DNA of 7,980 bases from Chlorobiota bacterium (GCA_008363265.1 RHKR01000087.1:1-7980); one strand, 5' to 3'; positions 1 through 6,189 are shown, numbered from the stretch's first letter. Notes: a model not told the origin generated them from the letters alone. Translations and numbers: made by a program.

Positions 1-1
1 C

Positions 2-820
2 TGGCCTGGTTCCGAGGTGGAACTTGAGTACCGCAGACCAAAATATTTTAAGAATTACGACCACGACTTCCCCTATTTTGAGAGGGTTGACGGGGTTGTT
101 AACTGGCTGCTTCTCCCTTACGACCAGCGCCCCCGTTTCCTGACGGTCTACTTCGATGCAACCGATACCTATGCCCATAAATACGGCCCCAATTCAGACA
201 GTACAAACCACTCTATCAGGCAACTTGACGAGATCGCGGGTTACCTGATAGATGAACTGACACGGATAGAAATGCTCGATTCGACCAACCTTATATTTGT
301 GAGCGACCACGGGATGACGCAGATCGACAAGTCGAAGTATATTGATGTTGATGCCCTACTTCCCGGGGAGAAATATGATCTTTGGGGCTGGGGAACGTAC
401 GCCCTGATCCAGCCTTCAAAAGGAGATGTTGAACGGATATATCAGAAACTGAAAGCAAGTGAGAAAAATTACCGGGTCTACAAAAGAAATGAGATTCCCG
501 ATTTTTATCATTTTTCAAGCAATCCGTTCATCCCTGAAATAGTGGTGGTCACCGCACTCGGTTGGGAGATCGGTGCTGCTTCGGGCAGAAGCGGGTTCGA
601 AAAGTGGGGATCGCTCGGAAATCACGGCTACGGCAAGGATGAACTCGACATGCACGGCTACTTTGTGGCGATGGGTCCATCGTTCAAGAAGAACTTCAGA
701 ACAGGCACACTCTGGAACATCGATATTTACCCTTTACTGTGTGAGATATTCGATATCCCCGTCAGGGGTGGTGTCGACGGTAAAGGGGAGAGAATAAGGT
801 TTGTGCTGAAGAAGTACTAG
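2..820 (+). CDS. Nucleotide pyrophosphatase/phosphodiesterase-like protein (alkaline phosphatase superfamily), 3' part
   Basis: This is the C-terminal 272 residues of an ectonucleotide pyrophosphatase/phosphodiesterase (ENPP/NPP) type enzyme; the start lies outside the window. The family hydrolyses phosphodiester or pyrophosphate bonds with two zinc ions, usually outside the cytoplasm. Numbering from the first whole codon, the NPP signatures appear in order: WPGSEVE at 1-7, RPRF followed by D55 and H59 (YFDATDTYAHKYGP), SDHGM with D102 and H103, and GNHGYG with H208, then the MHGYFVAMGPSF block. These match five of the expected metal ligands. The nucleophile Thr and the first Asp should lie upstream and cannot be checked. 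The open frame runs through the left edge, so the GTG at 17 is probably an internal Val codon rather than a start. The C-terminus is complete, ending in TAG. The exact substrate (nucleotide, phospholipid head group or other diester) cannot be read from this part. Confidence 0.9.
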   Translation, partial: WPGSEVELEYRRPKYFKNYDHDFPYFERVDGVVNWLLLPYDQRPRFLTVYFDATDTYAHKYGPNSDSTNHSIRQLDEIAGYLIDELTRIEMLDSTNLIFVSDHGMTQIDKSKYIDVDALLPGEKYDLWGWGTYALIQPSKGDVERIYQKLKASEKNYRVYKRNEIPDFYHFSSNPFIPEIVVVTALGWEIGAASGRSGFEKWGSLGNHGYGKDELDMHGYFVAMGPSFKKNFRTGTLWNIDIYPLLCEIFDIPVRGGVDGKGERIRFVLKKY

Positions 821-824
821 GCGT

Positions 825-845
825 GGCTGAAGGCTGAAGGCTGAG
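825..845 (+). repeat. Three tandem GGCTGAA heptamers
   Basis: GGCTGAA occurs at 825-831 and 832-838, and a third copy with one change (GGCTGAG) at 839-845, starting four bases after the stop codon of the phosphodiesterase gene. The 12-mer ATAAGGTTTGTG also occurs twice nearby: at 794-805 inside the end of the coding region and at 848-859 just after the tandem. The two 12-mers flank the heptamers, which would fit a local duplication or slippage event. No function is evident. Confidence 0.7.
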
Positions 846-880
846 GGATAAGGTTTGTGGTAGCTGAAAGGTGGTATTCC

Positions 881-993
881 ACCACAGAGCCCACAGAGCC
901 CACTGAGAAGTTTTCTATGAGTGCCTTTGAGTTTTAATCAGAAGCGTCTCTTCAGTCTCTTACTCTGTGTTCTCTGTGCGCTCTGTGGTTTTT
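881..993. repeat. Long imperfect inverted repeat of CACAGAG units, possible terminator
   Basis: The left arm (881-910) starts ACCACAGAGC and carries CACAGAG-like units about nine bases apart. The right arm (960-989) ends GCTCTGTGGT, the exact reverse complement of that 10-mer. Across about 30 bases the arms pair with only a few mismatches, around a loop of about 50 bases. Five T residues (989-993) follow the right arm on the + strand, so the structure could end transcription of the upstream phosphodiesterase gene. On the - strand there is no equivalent T-tract. A small hairpin (GTGGT/ACCAC, 871-885) overlaps the left arm and could compete with it. Within each arm the CACAGAG unit is itself repeated. 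From memory, similar intergenic CCACAGAG/CACAGAG strings occur in many environmental bacterial genomes, so this may be one copy of a dispersed element. The 821-1020 gap holds no gene that I can support. Confidence 0.7.
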
Positions 994-1020
994 ATGCCTT
1001 TATAATTGTTGTCGTTCTAA

Positions 1021-2682
1021 TTACTTCATTAAAACCATTTTTCGTGTTTCGGTATAATCGCCCGATGTAAGGCGGTAGAAATAGACACCTGAGGTCAGGT
1101 TCTCACCGTTGAATTCGATCTGGTGGCTGCCGGCGCTTCTGTAACCTTTCTCGATCACCTTCACTTCGCGACCCATTACATCATATACCACGAGACTGAT
1201 ATCAGACTCCCGCGGGAGGGTGAATGATATTATTGTTGAAGGGTTGAACGGGTTCGGGTAGTTCTGGTTGAGAGTGAACTGAACCGGTATGGGAGTTTCG
1301 GGTGATTCGACTGAAACGAAAACACTGTCGAATGAGATTATCCTAAGTGCATCGGCATTAACCACTTTACCCGCGGTATCGATCTTGTTTGAGAGAGTTA
1401 CACCTTCTGTGAGATCGCCCGAGAATGTGAACCTTCCGATCCTGTTCCACTGGCTTCCATTGACCGACTGATTGATCCTCACTGTGTCGGTTCCGAATTT
1501 GTGCTTAATTATGTACGGGGCATCGGAAGCCCTGTTCGAGGCAGCCACCCACCAGGCGTAAACATCATATTCAGCATCGGCCGGGATGTTCATTTTCCAT
1601 TTTACCGTGCTTTCACCGGTTCCCGAGTTGGCATAGATAGATGGGGTTGTGCCCCAGTATCCGGAGATGTTTGAAACCGTCCAGGTGCCCGTTTTCACGA
1701 TGTTGGAATCAGCGTTGTCGATTTTTCTCAAGTAGAAGTTTGGTGGTAACAGATTGATCGAATCGGGTCTGACGATTGCGAGCATTGTGGGTACCGGTCG
1801 CTGAAATGTCCCACCGACAGGCAGGTTTACGAGCTGGTTACCGATCGCCATCTGAGTTGAACCGCCACCATCGAGGTTCATGGCTTCAACGCAGCCGAGT
1901 GATACCATCAGGTCAGCAGCTTCGGGAAGGGAGAGCCCCTCGCTGTCGACCTGACGGCCGTCGATCACCATCATGATCACGTGCTTGTCGGCGGTATAGC
2001 CAAGAACCGTTCTGGGATCACGGTTGGTACTTCCCACGCCTGATCCAAAGAAGACCTCCTGATCATAGGTTATGTTCACCGCTCCGTTCTTTACAAGGGT
2101 TGGGCCACCGCCGATCCCCGCGAGAATTTCATAATGGGGCTGTCCGGCTGCCTGAACAGGTGCAGGAGCGGGGGTCGATTGGGTGTTTGGAAGCGGCGCA
2201 CTGTAGCGGACGATATCAAGAGTGCGGTTACCCCAATGGTAGATCCAGTCGATCGCGAACTCACGCGTGTCGGTAAAACTGAAGAGGGACCTTGTGCAAT
2301 AATAGATACCCGCAGGTCTTGTTACCGTGGCAATGTTCTTTGCTTTCACGACGCCCGGTTCGATGAGAGCAGAATAAGAAGAGTTCGAATTAACGTCGAA
2401 ATAACCGCCATTGATACCCGCGAAGGCGCCCAGTCTGGGGACGAAACCGGTAATCCCCTCCTTGCCGGTCGGGTGGAGGTATGGCTTTATCGCCACATCG
2501 GTACGGTTCATGTCAACATCGAAGTACCAGAGCCTGAGCTTTGGGTTCGTGTTCCTCTCACCCTTTATCAGTTTCACACCCGGGGGAAGTGTAACTGTGG
2601 AAGTTATGTCCGTGAAAGTAATCGGTTGAGCCTGCAGAAACGTGGCCAGGATTAATAAAAGCGGTAACGATCTCTTCATCAT
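1021..2682 (-). CDS. Secreted phosphodiester glycosidase with golvesin-like domain and T9SS sorting domain
   Basis: This 553-residue exported protein has four parts. Residues 1-18 are a signal peptide (basic MMKR, a Leu-rich core, then LQAQ). Residues about 50-305 are a phosphodiester glycosidase domain (NAGPA family, the family of the mammalian mannose-6-phosphate uncovering enzyme), seen in INGGYFD (90-96), GGGPTLVKNG (191-200), RTVLGY (224-229), VIDGR (239-243) and MNLDGGGSTQM (268-278). Residues about 318-450 resemble the golvesin C-terminal/xanthan lyase carbohydrate-binding-like domain (DNADSNIV, YDVYAWWVAASNRAS, QSVNGSQWN, VNADALRI). Residues about 470-553 are a type A Por/T9SS sorting domain, with NQNYPNPFNPST, a VVYDVMGREV strand, and GVYFYRL before a basic KMVLMK end. 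A Pro/Ala-rich stretch (about 163-180) interrupts the catalytic domain. It is probably exported by Sec, carried across the outer membrane by T9SS, and then anchored or released. The likely activity is cleavage of a sugar-phosphodiester or related glycoside. The double ATG start lacks a strong ribosome binding site. It is transcribed divergently from the DUF971 gene. Confidence 0.92.
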   Translation of the reverse strand: MMKRSLPLLLILATFLQAQPITFTDITSTVTLPPGVKLIKGERNTNPKLRLWYFDVDMNRTDVAIKPYLHPTGKEGITGFVPRLGAFAGINGGYFDVNSNSSYSALIEPGVVKAKNIATVTRPAGIYYCTRSLFSFTDTREFAIDWIYHWGNRTLDIVRYSAPLPNTQSTPAPAPVQAAGQPHYEILAGIGGGPTLVKNGAVNITYDQEVFFGSGVGSTNRDPRTVLGYTADKHVIMMVIDGRQVDSEGLSLPEAADLMVSLGCVEAMNLDGGGSTQMAIGNQLVNLPVGGTFQRPVPTMLAIVRPDSINLLPPNFYLRKIDNADSNIVKTGTWTVSNISGYWGTTPSIYANSGTGESTVKWKMNIPADAEYDVYAWWVAASNRASDAPYIIKHKFGTDTVRINQSVNGSQWNRIGRFTFSGDLTEGVTLSNKIDTAGKVVNADALRIISFDSVFVSVESPETPIPVQFTLNQNYPNPFNPSTIISFTLPRESDISLVVYDVMGREVKVIEKGYRSAGSHQIEFNGENLTSGVYFYRLTSGDYTETRKMVLMK

Positions 2683-2787
2683 TGATGGTCTCTATATATT
2701 TTTGGAACCTAATGAATAAATTAACTAATTTAGATGTTTAAATATATATTTGATCTACAACTGAACCAAAAGCAACAGACGATAATT
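2683..2787. promoter_or_regulatory. AT-rich divergent intergenic region with promoters for both flanking genes
   Basis: This 105-base stretch separates the start of the - strand glycosidase gene from the chosen start of the + strand DUF971 gene. It is strikingly AT-rich compared with the flanking coding DNA and contains TATATATT-type runs near both ends (2692-2700 and 2743-2750). Promoters for both directions must lie here or nearby, because both genes begin at this junction. I see no clear operator palindrome. Confidence 0.5.
2745..2752 (+). promoter_or_regulatory. Possible Bacteroidota-type -7 element TATATTTG
   Basis: TATATTTG matches the TAnnTTTG consensus recognised by the primary sigma factor in Bacteroidota. 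Transcription would begin near 2758-2760 and leave a leader of about 30 bases before the ATG at 2788. No good TTTG -33 element sits at the usual spacing (TTTA at 2729-2732 is nearest), so the match is partial, and such a short AT-rich motif can arise by chance here. Confidence 0.35.
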
Positions 2788-3114
2788 ATGAAACCATCAC
2801 AGATACAAGTTAAAGACGGGAAGATACACTTCGCGTGGTCTGACGGCAGAAAAGCTGAATTCGAGCTGAAATATTTCAGGGAAGAATGCCCCTGCGCCAA
2901 CTGCAAGGGTGAAACCATCCTCTACACAACATTTAAGCCACAGAAAATTTCGATCGAAACTCCCGAGATGTACAAGATCGCGGCAATTGCCCCCGTGGGA
3001 GACTATGCGATCCAGATCAGGTGGAAAGACGGTCACGATACCGGCATCTACTCATGGTCCTACATCGACATGCTGCTTAGCGAGGGCTCGACCCGCGGCG
3101 AACCCGAGAACTGA
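2788..3114 (+). CDS. DUF971 domain protein (gamma-butyrobetaine hydroxylase N-terminal-like)
   Basis: This small soluble protein of 108 residues consists almost entirely of a DUF971 domain, the fold also found at the N-terminus of gamma-butyrobetaine hydroxylase and at the C-terminus of some Mrp/HCF101 iron-sulfur carrier ATPases. Visible hallmarks are the IHFAWSDG strand region near the N-terminus, the CPCANCKGE cluster of three cysteines, and the late IRWKDGHDTGIYSWSYI block. The cysteines suggest a metal site, but no catalytic role is established for stand-alone members. I place the start at the ATG at 2788 because the DUF971 homology begins directly after it and a possible promoter lies at 2745-2752. 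An in-frame ATG at 2734 would add 18 residues (MFKYIFDLQ and on) from the AT-rich intergenic DNA. The gene heads a five-gene run; the next gene follows after 19 bases. Confidence 0.88.
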   Translation: MKPSQIQVKDGKIHFAWSDGRKAEFELKYFREECPCANCKGETILYTTFKPQKISIETPEMYKIAAIAPVGDYAIQIRWKDGHDTGIYSWSYIDMLLSEGSTRGEPEN

Positions 3115-3133
3115 GACAAGCGGAAACACCTGA

Positions 3134-3901
3134 ATGCTCAGCGCGAACGAACTTAAACACCTTTCAGCACTCAAGGTAAAGAAGTACAGGGAGGAGACCC
3201 GCCTCTTCATGGCAGAAGGTGTAAAGCAGGTTGACGAAGGGATCCGAAGCAGGTATCACTGCGATCTCATCGTCTACCGTCCCGATGCCGCGGATGAGAT
3301 AAATGAGACTCTCCGGATCGCCTCAAAAAAGGGGATCAGGTGTGAGGAAGTGAAGGCGAAGGAGCTTGAACGGCTTGCTGACACAGTACACTCTCAGGGA
3401 GTAATCGGCTATTTCAGAATGCCGCAAACCGCGGCTATTGACACCACTTCACTTGTTCTGATATACCTCGACAGGATCAATGATCCCGGAAACCTCGGCA
3501 CAATCATCAGGACTGCCGACTGGTTCGGTTTCCGCGATATTCTTCTTTCTCCCGGCTGCGTCGAGGTTTTCAATCCTAAGGTGGTGCGTGCCTCCATGGG
3601 ATCGGTCTTCAGGGGGGCTTTCCATCAGGTGGCCGGGATCGAAGATCTTGTCCGGCTTAAAAAGACCGGATATTCTGTTGTCACCACAGAACTTGAGGGT
3701 AGCGATCTTAAAAGGTACAGACCGGCTGAAAGAACAGTAATTGTACTCTCCAGCGAGAGTCACGGCGTGCTCCCCGAACTTGCATCGCTGGCCGACAGGA
3801 GGGTGATGATACCGGGAGTTAAAGGGGCGGAATCGTTGAATGTCGCCGTGGCGGCTGGAATAATTTTACACAAACTGTTTGAAACAGGAACCGGAAAATG
3901 A
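3134..3901 (+). CDS. TrmH/SpoU-family RNA 2'-O-ribose methyltransferase
   Basis: This 255-residue SPOUT-class enzyme transfers a methyl group from S-adenosylmethionine to a ribose 2'-hydroxyl in rRNA or tRNA. The N-terminal about 95 residues form the substrate-binding SpoU domain (KVKKYREETRLFMAEG, which resembles the usual opening that ends F-x-x-E-G). The catalytic knot follows: motif 1 DRINDPGNLGTIIRTADWFG (113-132, with N120 and R126), motif 2 VIVLSSESHGV (202-212, keeping the Glu at 208), and motif 3 MIPGVKGAESLNVAVAAGI (225-243, with N236). Motif 2 reads SSESHG where many relatives have GNEGxG, so this is a divergent version. The overall length fits the family. The target nucleotide (for example 23S G2251 as in RlmB, or a tRNA site as in TrmH) cannot be assigned from sequence reading alone. 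Its end overlaps the next start by four bases (ATGA), which implies coupled translation. Confidence 0.92.
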   Translation: MLSANELKHLSALKVKKYREETRLFMAEGVKQVDEGIRSRYHCDLIVYRPDAADEINETLRIASKKGIRCEEVKAKELERLADTVHSQGVIGYFRMPQTAAIDTTSLVLIYLDRINDPGNLGTIIRTADWFGFRDILLSPGCVEVFNPKVVRASMGSVFRGAFHQVAGIEDLVRLKKTGYSVVTTELEGSDLKRYRPAERTVIVLSSESHGVLPELASLADRRVMIPGVKGAESLNVAVAAGIILHKLFETGTGK

Positions 3902-4695
3902 GCGAACTTATAAGAGTGGCCTTGTTCCAGTACTCTCCGGAGTGGGAGAACAAGGAAGCCAACATGACAAAGATCAGACAACAACTGGAGAGCCTCGAGG
4001 GGCCCATCGATCTGATCATATTCCCTGAAATGACACTGACAGGCTTCAGCATGAACCCGGCGGCCCTCGCCGAGTATGTTGACGGACAGACCTTTTCATT
4101 CTTTTCTTCGATCGCGAAGCAGTTCGAAACGAATGTGGTTGCAGGAATGATTGAAAGGGGAAAGAAAAAATTCTTCAACACCCTTCTTTTTATCAACCGG
4201 GACGGAATACTCGAAGACAAATACCGGAAGATACACCCCTTCACATTCGGTGAGGAAGCGAAACACTACACCGGCGGATTCGCGTACATAAACCATGAAG
4301 CCACCGATTTTCACATCGGATTTTCGATCTGCTACGACCTCCGTTTCCCCGAACTCTTCAGGTTCATGGCACTCGACAGGGTTGAAGTGCTGGTCAACAT
4401 AGCCAACTGGCCCGAAGCAAGGATAGAGCATTACAAGGCCCTCTGCCGCGCCCGCGCGATAGAGAACCAGTGTTACTTCATCGCCGTGAACAGGACAGGT
4501 AGTGACCCGAAACTCAACTACCCGGGCTGCAGTTCGATATACGGTCCGATGGGCGAAGAAGTGATAATGATGGGAAGTGAAGAGAAAATCGGCATCGCTG
4601 AGATCGATCTGGAACATATCCAAAAAACCAGGGAGAATTTCCCTTTCCTTGATGATATTAAACTTATCGCGATCGAGGAGGAAGACGATGAGTAA
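3898..4695 (+). CDS. Nitrilase-superfamily amidohydrolase, omega-amidase-like (YafV/NIT2 type)
   Basis: This 265-residue cytoplasmic C-N hydrolase has the complete catalytic set of the superfamily: E44 in IIFPEMTLTGF, K111 in YRKIHPF, C145 in GFSICYDLRFPEL, and the supporting Glu in FGEE (118-119). The late block NWPEARIEHYKALCRARAIENQ (169-190) followed by VNRTGSD resembles omega-amidases such as bacterial YafV and eukaryotic NIT2. Those enzymes hydrolyse 2-oxoglutaramate or 2-oxosuccinamate to the oxo-acid and ammonia. A role as deaminated glutathione amidase or another amidase cannot be excluded. The length matches the family. The start overlaps the methyltransferase stop by four bases. 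The very acidic tail EEEDDE coincides with the purine-rich ribosome binding site of the next gene, so it may be shaped by that constraint rather than by protein function. Confidence 0.9.
   Translation: MSELIRVALFQYSPEWENKEANMTKIRQQLESLEGPIDLIIFPEMTLTGFSMNPAALAEYVDGQTFSFFSSIAKQFETNVVAGMIERGKKKFFNTLLFINRDGILEDKYRKIHPFTFGEEAKHYTGGFAYINHEATDFHIGFSICYDLRFPELFRFMALDRVEVLVNIANWPEARIEHYKALCRARAIENQCYFIAVNRTGSDPKLNYPGCSSIYGPMGEEVIMMGSEEKIGIAEIDLEHIQKTRENFPFLDDIKLIAIEEEDDE
4676..4681 (+). promoter_or_regulatory. Strong Shine-Dalgarno AGGAGG inside the upstream gene
   Basis: AGGAGG lies six bases before the ATG at 4688 and inside the final codons of the amidohydrolase gene. It fixes the start of the isoaspartyl peptidase at 4688, although the same frame stays open further upstream. 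It is the only textbook Shine-Dalgarno I see in the window; most other starts have weak or no such signal. Confidence 0.8.
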
Positions 4696-5662
4696 GGGGA
4701 GAACCTTCCTTGTACTTTCAACCCTCGCGCTGATCGTTTTTACTGTGGTTTTCAGCACCCGGGGTAGCGGCAACGGTGAGAAGCCGAAGTACATGCTCGT
4801 AATCCACGGTGGCGCGGGTTACTTTGATCCCAATTCACCCGAAGAATTAAAGGCCCAATACAGGGAAAGCCTCACAAAAGCTCTGGCAATAGGTGAGAAT
4901 ATCCTCAAGAACGGGGGCAAAAGCCTTGACGCCGTCGAAGCCGTGGTAAGGTTCCTCGAGGATGACACCCTTTTCAATGCAGGAAGAGGCGGAGTGCTGA
5001 ACAAAGACGGAAAAGCGCAGCTCGACGCGGCCATAATGGACGGCAAGACCACGATGGCAGGTTCAGTAGCAGCAGTTGAGCATATCAAAAATCCAATTTC
5101 TGCCGCGCGCGTGGTAATGGAAAAGACCAAACATGTAATGATGACCGGTTACGGTGCAGAGAGGATCGCTGAGCAGTATGGACTTGATATCGTTGACAGC
5201 ACCTACTTCCTGACCGCGAAAAATGTTGAGCTTTGGAAGAATGCCAACTCTAAAGGGACGGTAGGAGCCGTTGCACTTGACATGGAAGGCAACCTTGCTG
5301 CCGCCACTTCGACAGGCGGAATAAACAACAAGCTCCCCGGCAGGATCGGTGACGCGCCGGTAATCGGGGCGGGTACCTACGCGAACAACAAAACTCTCGG
5401 TATCTCGGCCACCGGAAAAGGTGAGAAGTTCATCCGGAACAACGTCGCTTTCAGGATCTCCGCGCTGATGGAATACAAAGGGATGACCCTTCAGGAAGCC
5501 TGCACTGAAGTGATGGAGAAGGTTCTCGATCCAGAAGACGGCGGCGTCATCGCTATCGACAAGGACGGGAATTACGTTCTGATGTTCACAACCTCTTCAA
5601 TGTTCCGAGGCGTTACTGGCTCAGGAATGACACCAAAAGTAGCGATATGGAAAAACGAATAG
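4688..5662 (+). CDS. Isoaspartyl peptidase/L-asparaginase (Ntn hydrolase, plant-type/EcAIII-like), probably exported
   Basis: This 324-residue precursor belongs to the family of E. coli IaaA and plant-type asparaginases, which self-cleave in front of a Thr and hydrolyse beta-aspartyl dipeptides and asparagine. Visible signatures are VIHGGAGYF (38-46), FNAGRGGVLN (96-105), LDAAIMDG (112-119), the cleavage site and nucleophile GTVGAVALD with T191, TSTGG (207-211), PGRIGDAPVIGAGTYANN (217-234) and TGKGEKFIR (242-250). The predicted products are an alpha chain ending at G190 and a beta chain of about 134 residues. A hydrophobic segment (about 7-22, after MSKGR) precedes the catalytic core. It has no lipobox Cys, so it looks like a Sec signal peptide or membrane anchor, which would put the enzyme in the periplasm, unlike the cytosolic E. 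coli enzyme. The start overlaps the upstream stop by eight bases and is set by a strong Shine-Dalgarno. The next gene starts 16 bases before its stop. Confidence 0.93.
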   Translation: MSKGRTFLVLSTLALIVFTVVFSTRGSGNGEKPKYMLVIHGGAGYFDPNSPEELKAQYRESLTKALAIGENILKNGGKSLDAVEAVVRFLEDDTLFNAGRGGVLNKDGKAQLDAAIMDGKTTMAGSVAAVEHIKNPISAARVVMEKTKHVMMTGYGAERIAEQYGLDIVDSTYFLTAKNVELWKNANSKGTVGAVALDMEGNLAAATSTGGINNKLPGRIGDAPVIGAGTYANNKTLGISATGKGEKFIRNNVAFRISALMEYKGMTLQEACTEVMEKVLDPEDGGVIAIDKDGNYVLMFTTSSMFRGVTGSGMTPKVAIWKNE

Positions 5663-6189
5663 AAATACCCTGGCCAAGTGAGGGGCGTTACCCTCCTTAC
5701 TATGAGAATTATTACAAACATGTCATCCGCGACATGCACATTCTTGACATCCTCGCCCGGCAGAAGGATGAAGTGCTGCAGTTACTCTCAGCGCTTACAC
5801 CTGAACAGGAGTTTTACAATTATGCACCCGGGAAATGGACGGTTAAGGAAGTTATCGGCCATTGTGTCGACACCGAAAGGATATTCAGCTACCGCGCCCT
5901 CTGCTTCGCCCGTGGTGAAGAGCAGAACCTCCCCGGTTATGATGAGAACACCTTCACCTTAGCCGGAAGATTCAATGAGAGATCTCTCAGATCGATCCTC
6001 GCGGAGTTCAAGAGTCTGCGGGAGTCGAATCTCGTACTGTTCAACAGTTTTTCTGAAGAGGATATGATAAAAGGGGGTATGGCGAGCGGTTACAACAACG
6101 CGGTGAATTCGATAATATACGTTCTGGCCGGGCACCTTCAGCATCATGTTTCGATACTAATGGAGCGGTACGGCATTACGGGAGTTTGA
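5647..6189 (+). CDS. DinB/YfiT-like four-helix metal-binding protein
   Basis: This 180-residue protein belongs to the DinB superfamily, which includes YfiT and bacillithiol or other thiol S-transferases. The expected three-histidine metal site is visible as H72 in VIGHCVDTER (69-78) and the pair of His around AGHLQHHVSIL (161-171; H163 and H166 or H167). The N-terminal segment (IPWPSEGRYPPYYENYY), the KWTVKEVIGH helix and the charged central region are typical of YfiT-type members, and the length is normal. Members often use a low-molecular-weight thiol with nickel or zinc in detoxification, but the actual reaction here is unknown. The ATG at 5647 overlaps the peptidase gene by 16 bases. I keep this start because the family-like N-terminal motif follows it immediately. 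Its 3' end overlaps the convergent waaA gene by 14 bases. It is the last gene of the run. Confidence 0.88.
   Translation: MEKRIEIPWPSEGRYPPYYENYYKHVIRDMHILDILARQKDEVLQLLSALTPEQEFYNYAPGKWTVKEVIGHCVDTERIFSYRALCFARGEEQNLPGYDENTFTLAGRFNERSLRSILAEFKSLRESNLVLFNSFSEEDMIKGGMASGYNNAVNSIIYVLAGHLQHHVSILMERYGITGV

Noticed and set aside
17..19. GTG at 17 as the start of the phosphodiesterase gene
   Set aside because: The frame stays open to the left edge, and the upstream codons (WPGSE) belong to a conserved NPP block. The nucleophile region of the family would also be missing.
881..989. CACAGAG units as a CRISPR-like array
   Set aside because: The units are about seven bases long, spaced by two or three bases, and arranged in opposite orientations in two arms. 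There are no spacers of 25-40 bases and no cas genes.
2134..2655. 173-codon open frame on the + strand
   Set aside because: It lies wholly antisense to the signal peptide and catalytic region of the glycosidase, which has clear family motifs. The translation is Arg-rich, low in recognisable motifs and typical of a shadow frame.
4577..4687. Upstream extension of the isoaspartyl peptidase to an ATG at 4577
   Set aside because: The extra residues are very basic and overlap the amidohydrolase in another frame, while a strong AGGAGG and a signal-like N-terminus mark the ATG at 4688.
4096..4794. 232-codon open frame on the - strand
   Set aside because: It is antisense to the amidohydrolase and the start of the isoaspartyl peptidase, both well supported by motifs. 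Its length is explained by codon bias on the other strand.
2788..6189. The five-gene run as a defence or mobile system
   Set aside because: All five products are common housekeeping families. There are no nucleases, toxins, integrases or atypical composition, and no flanking repeats or tRNA.
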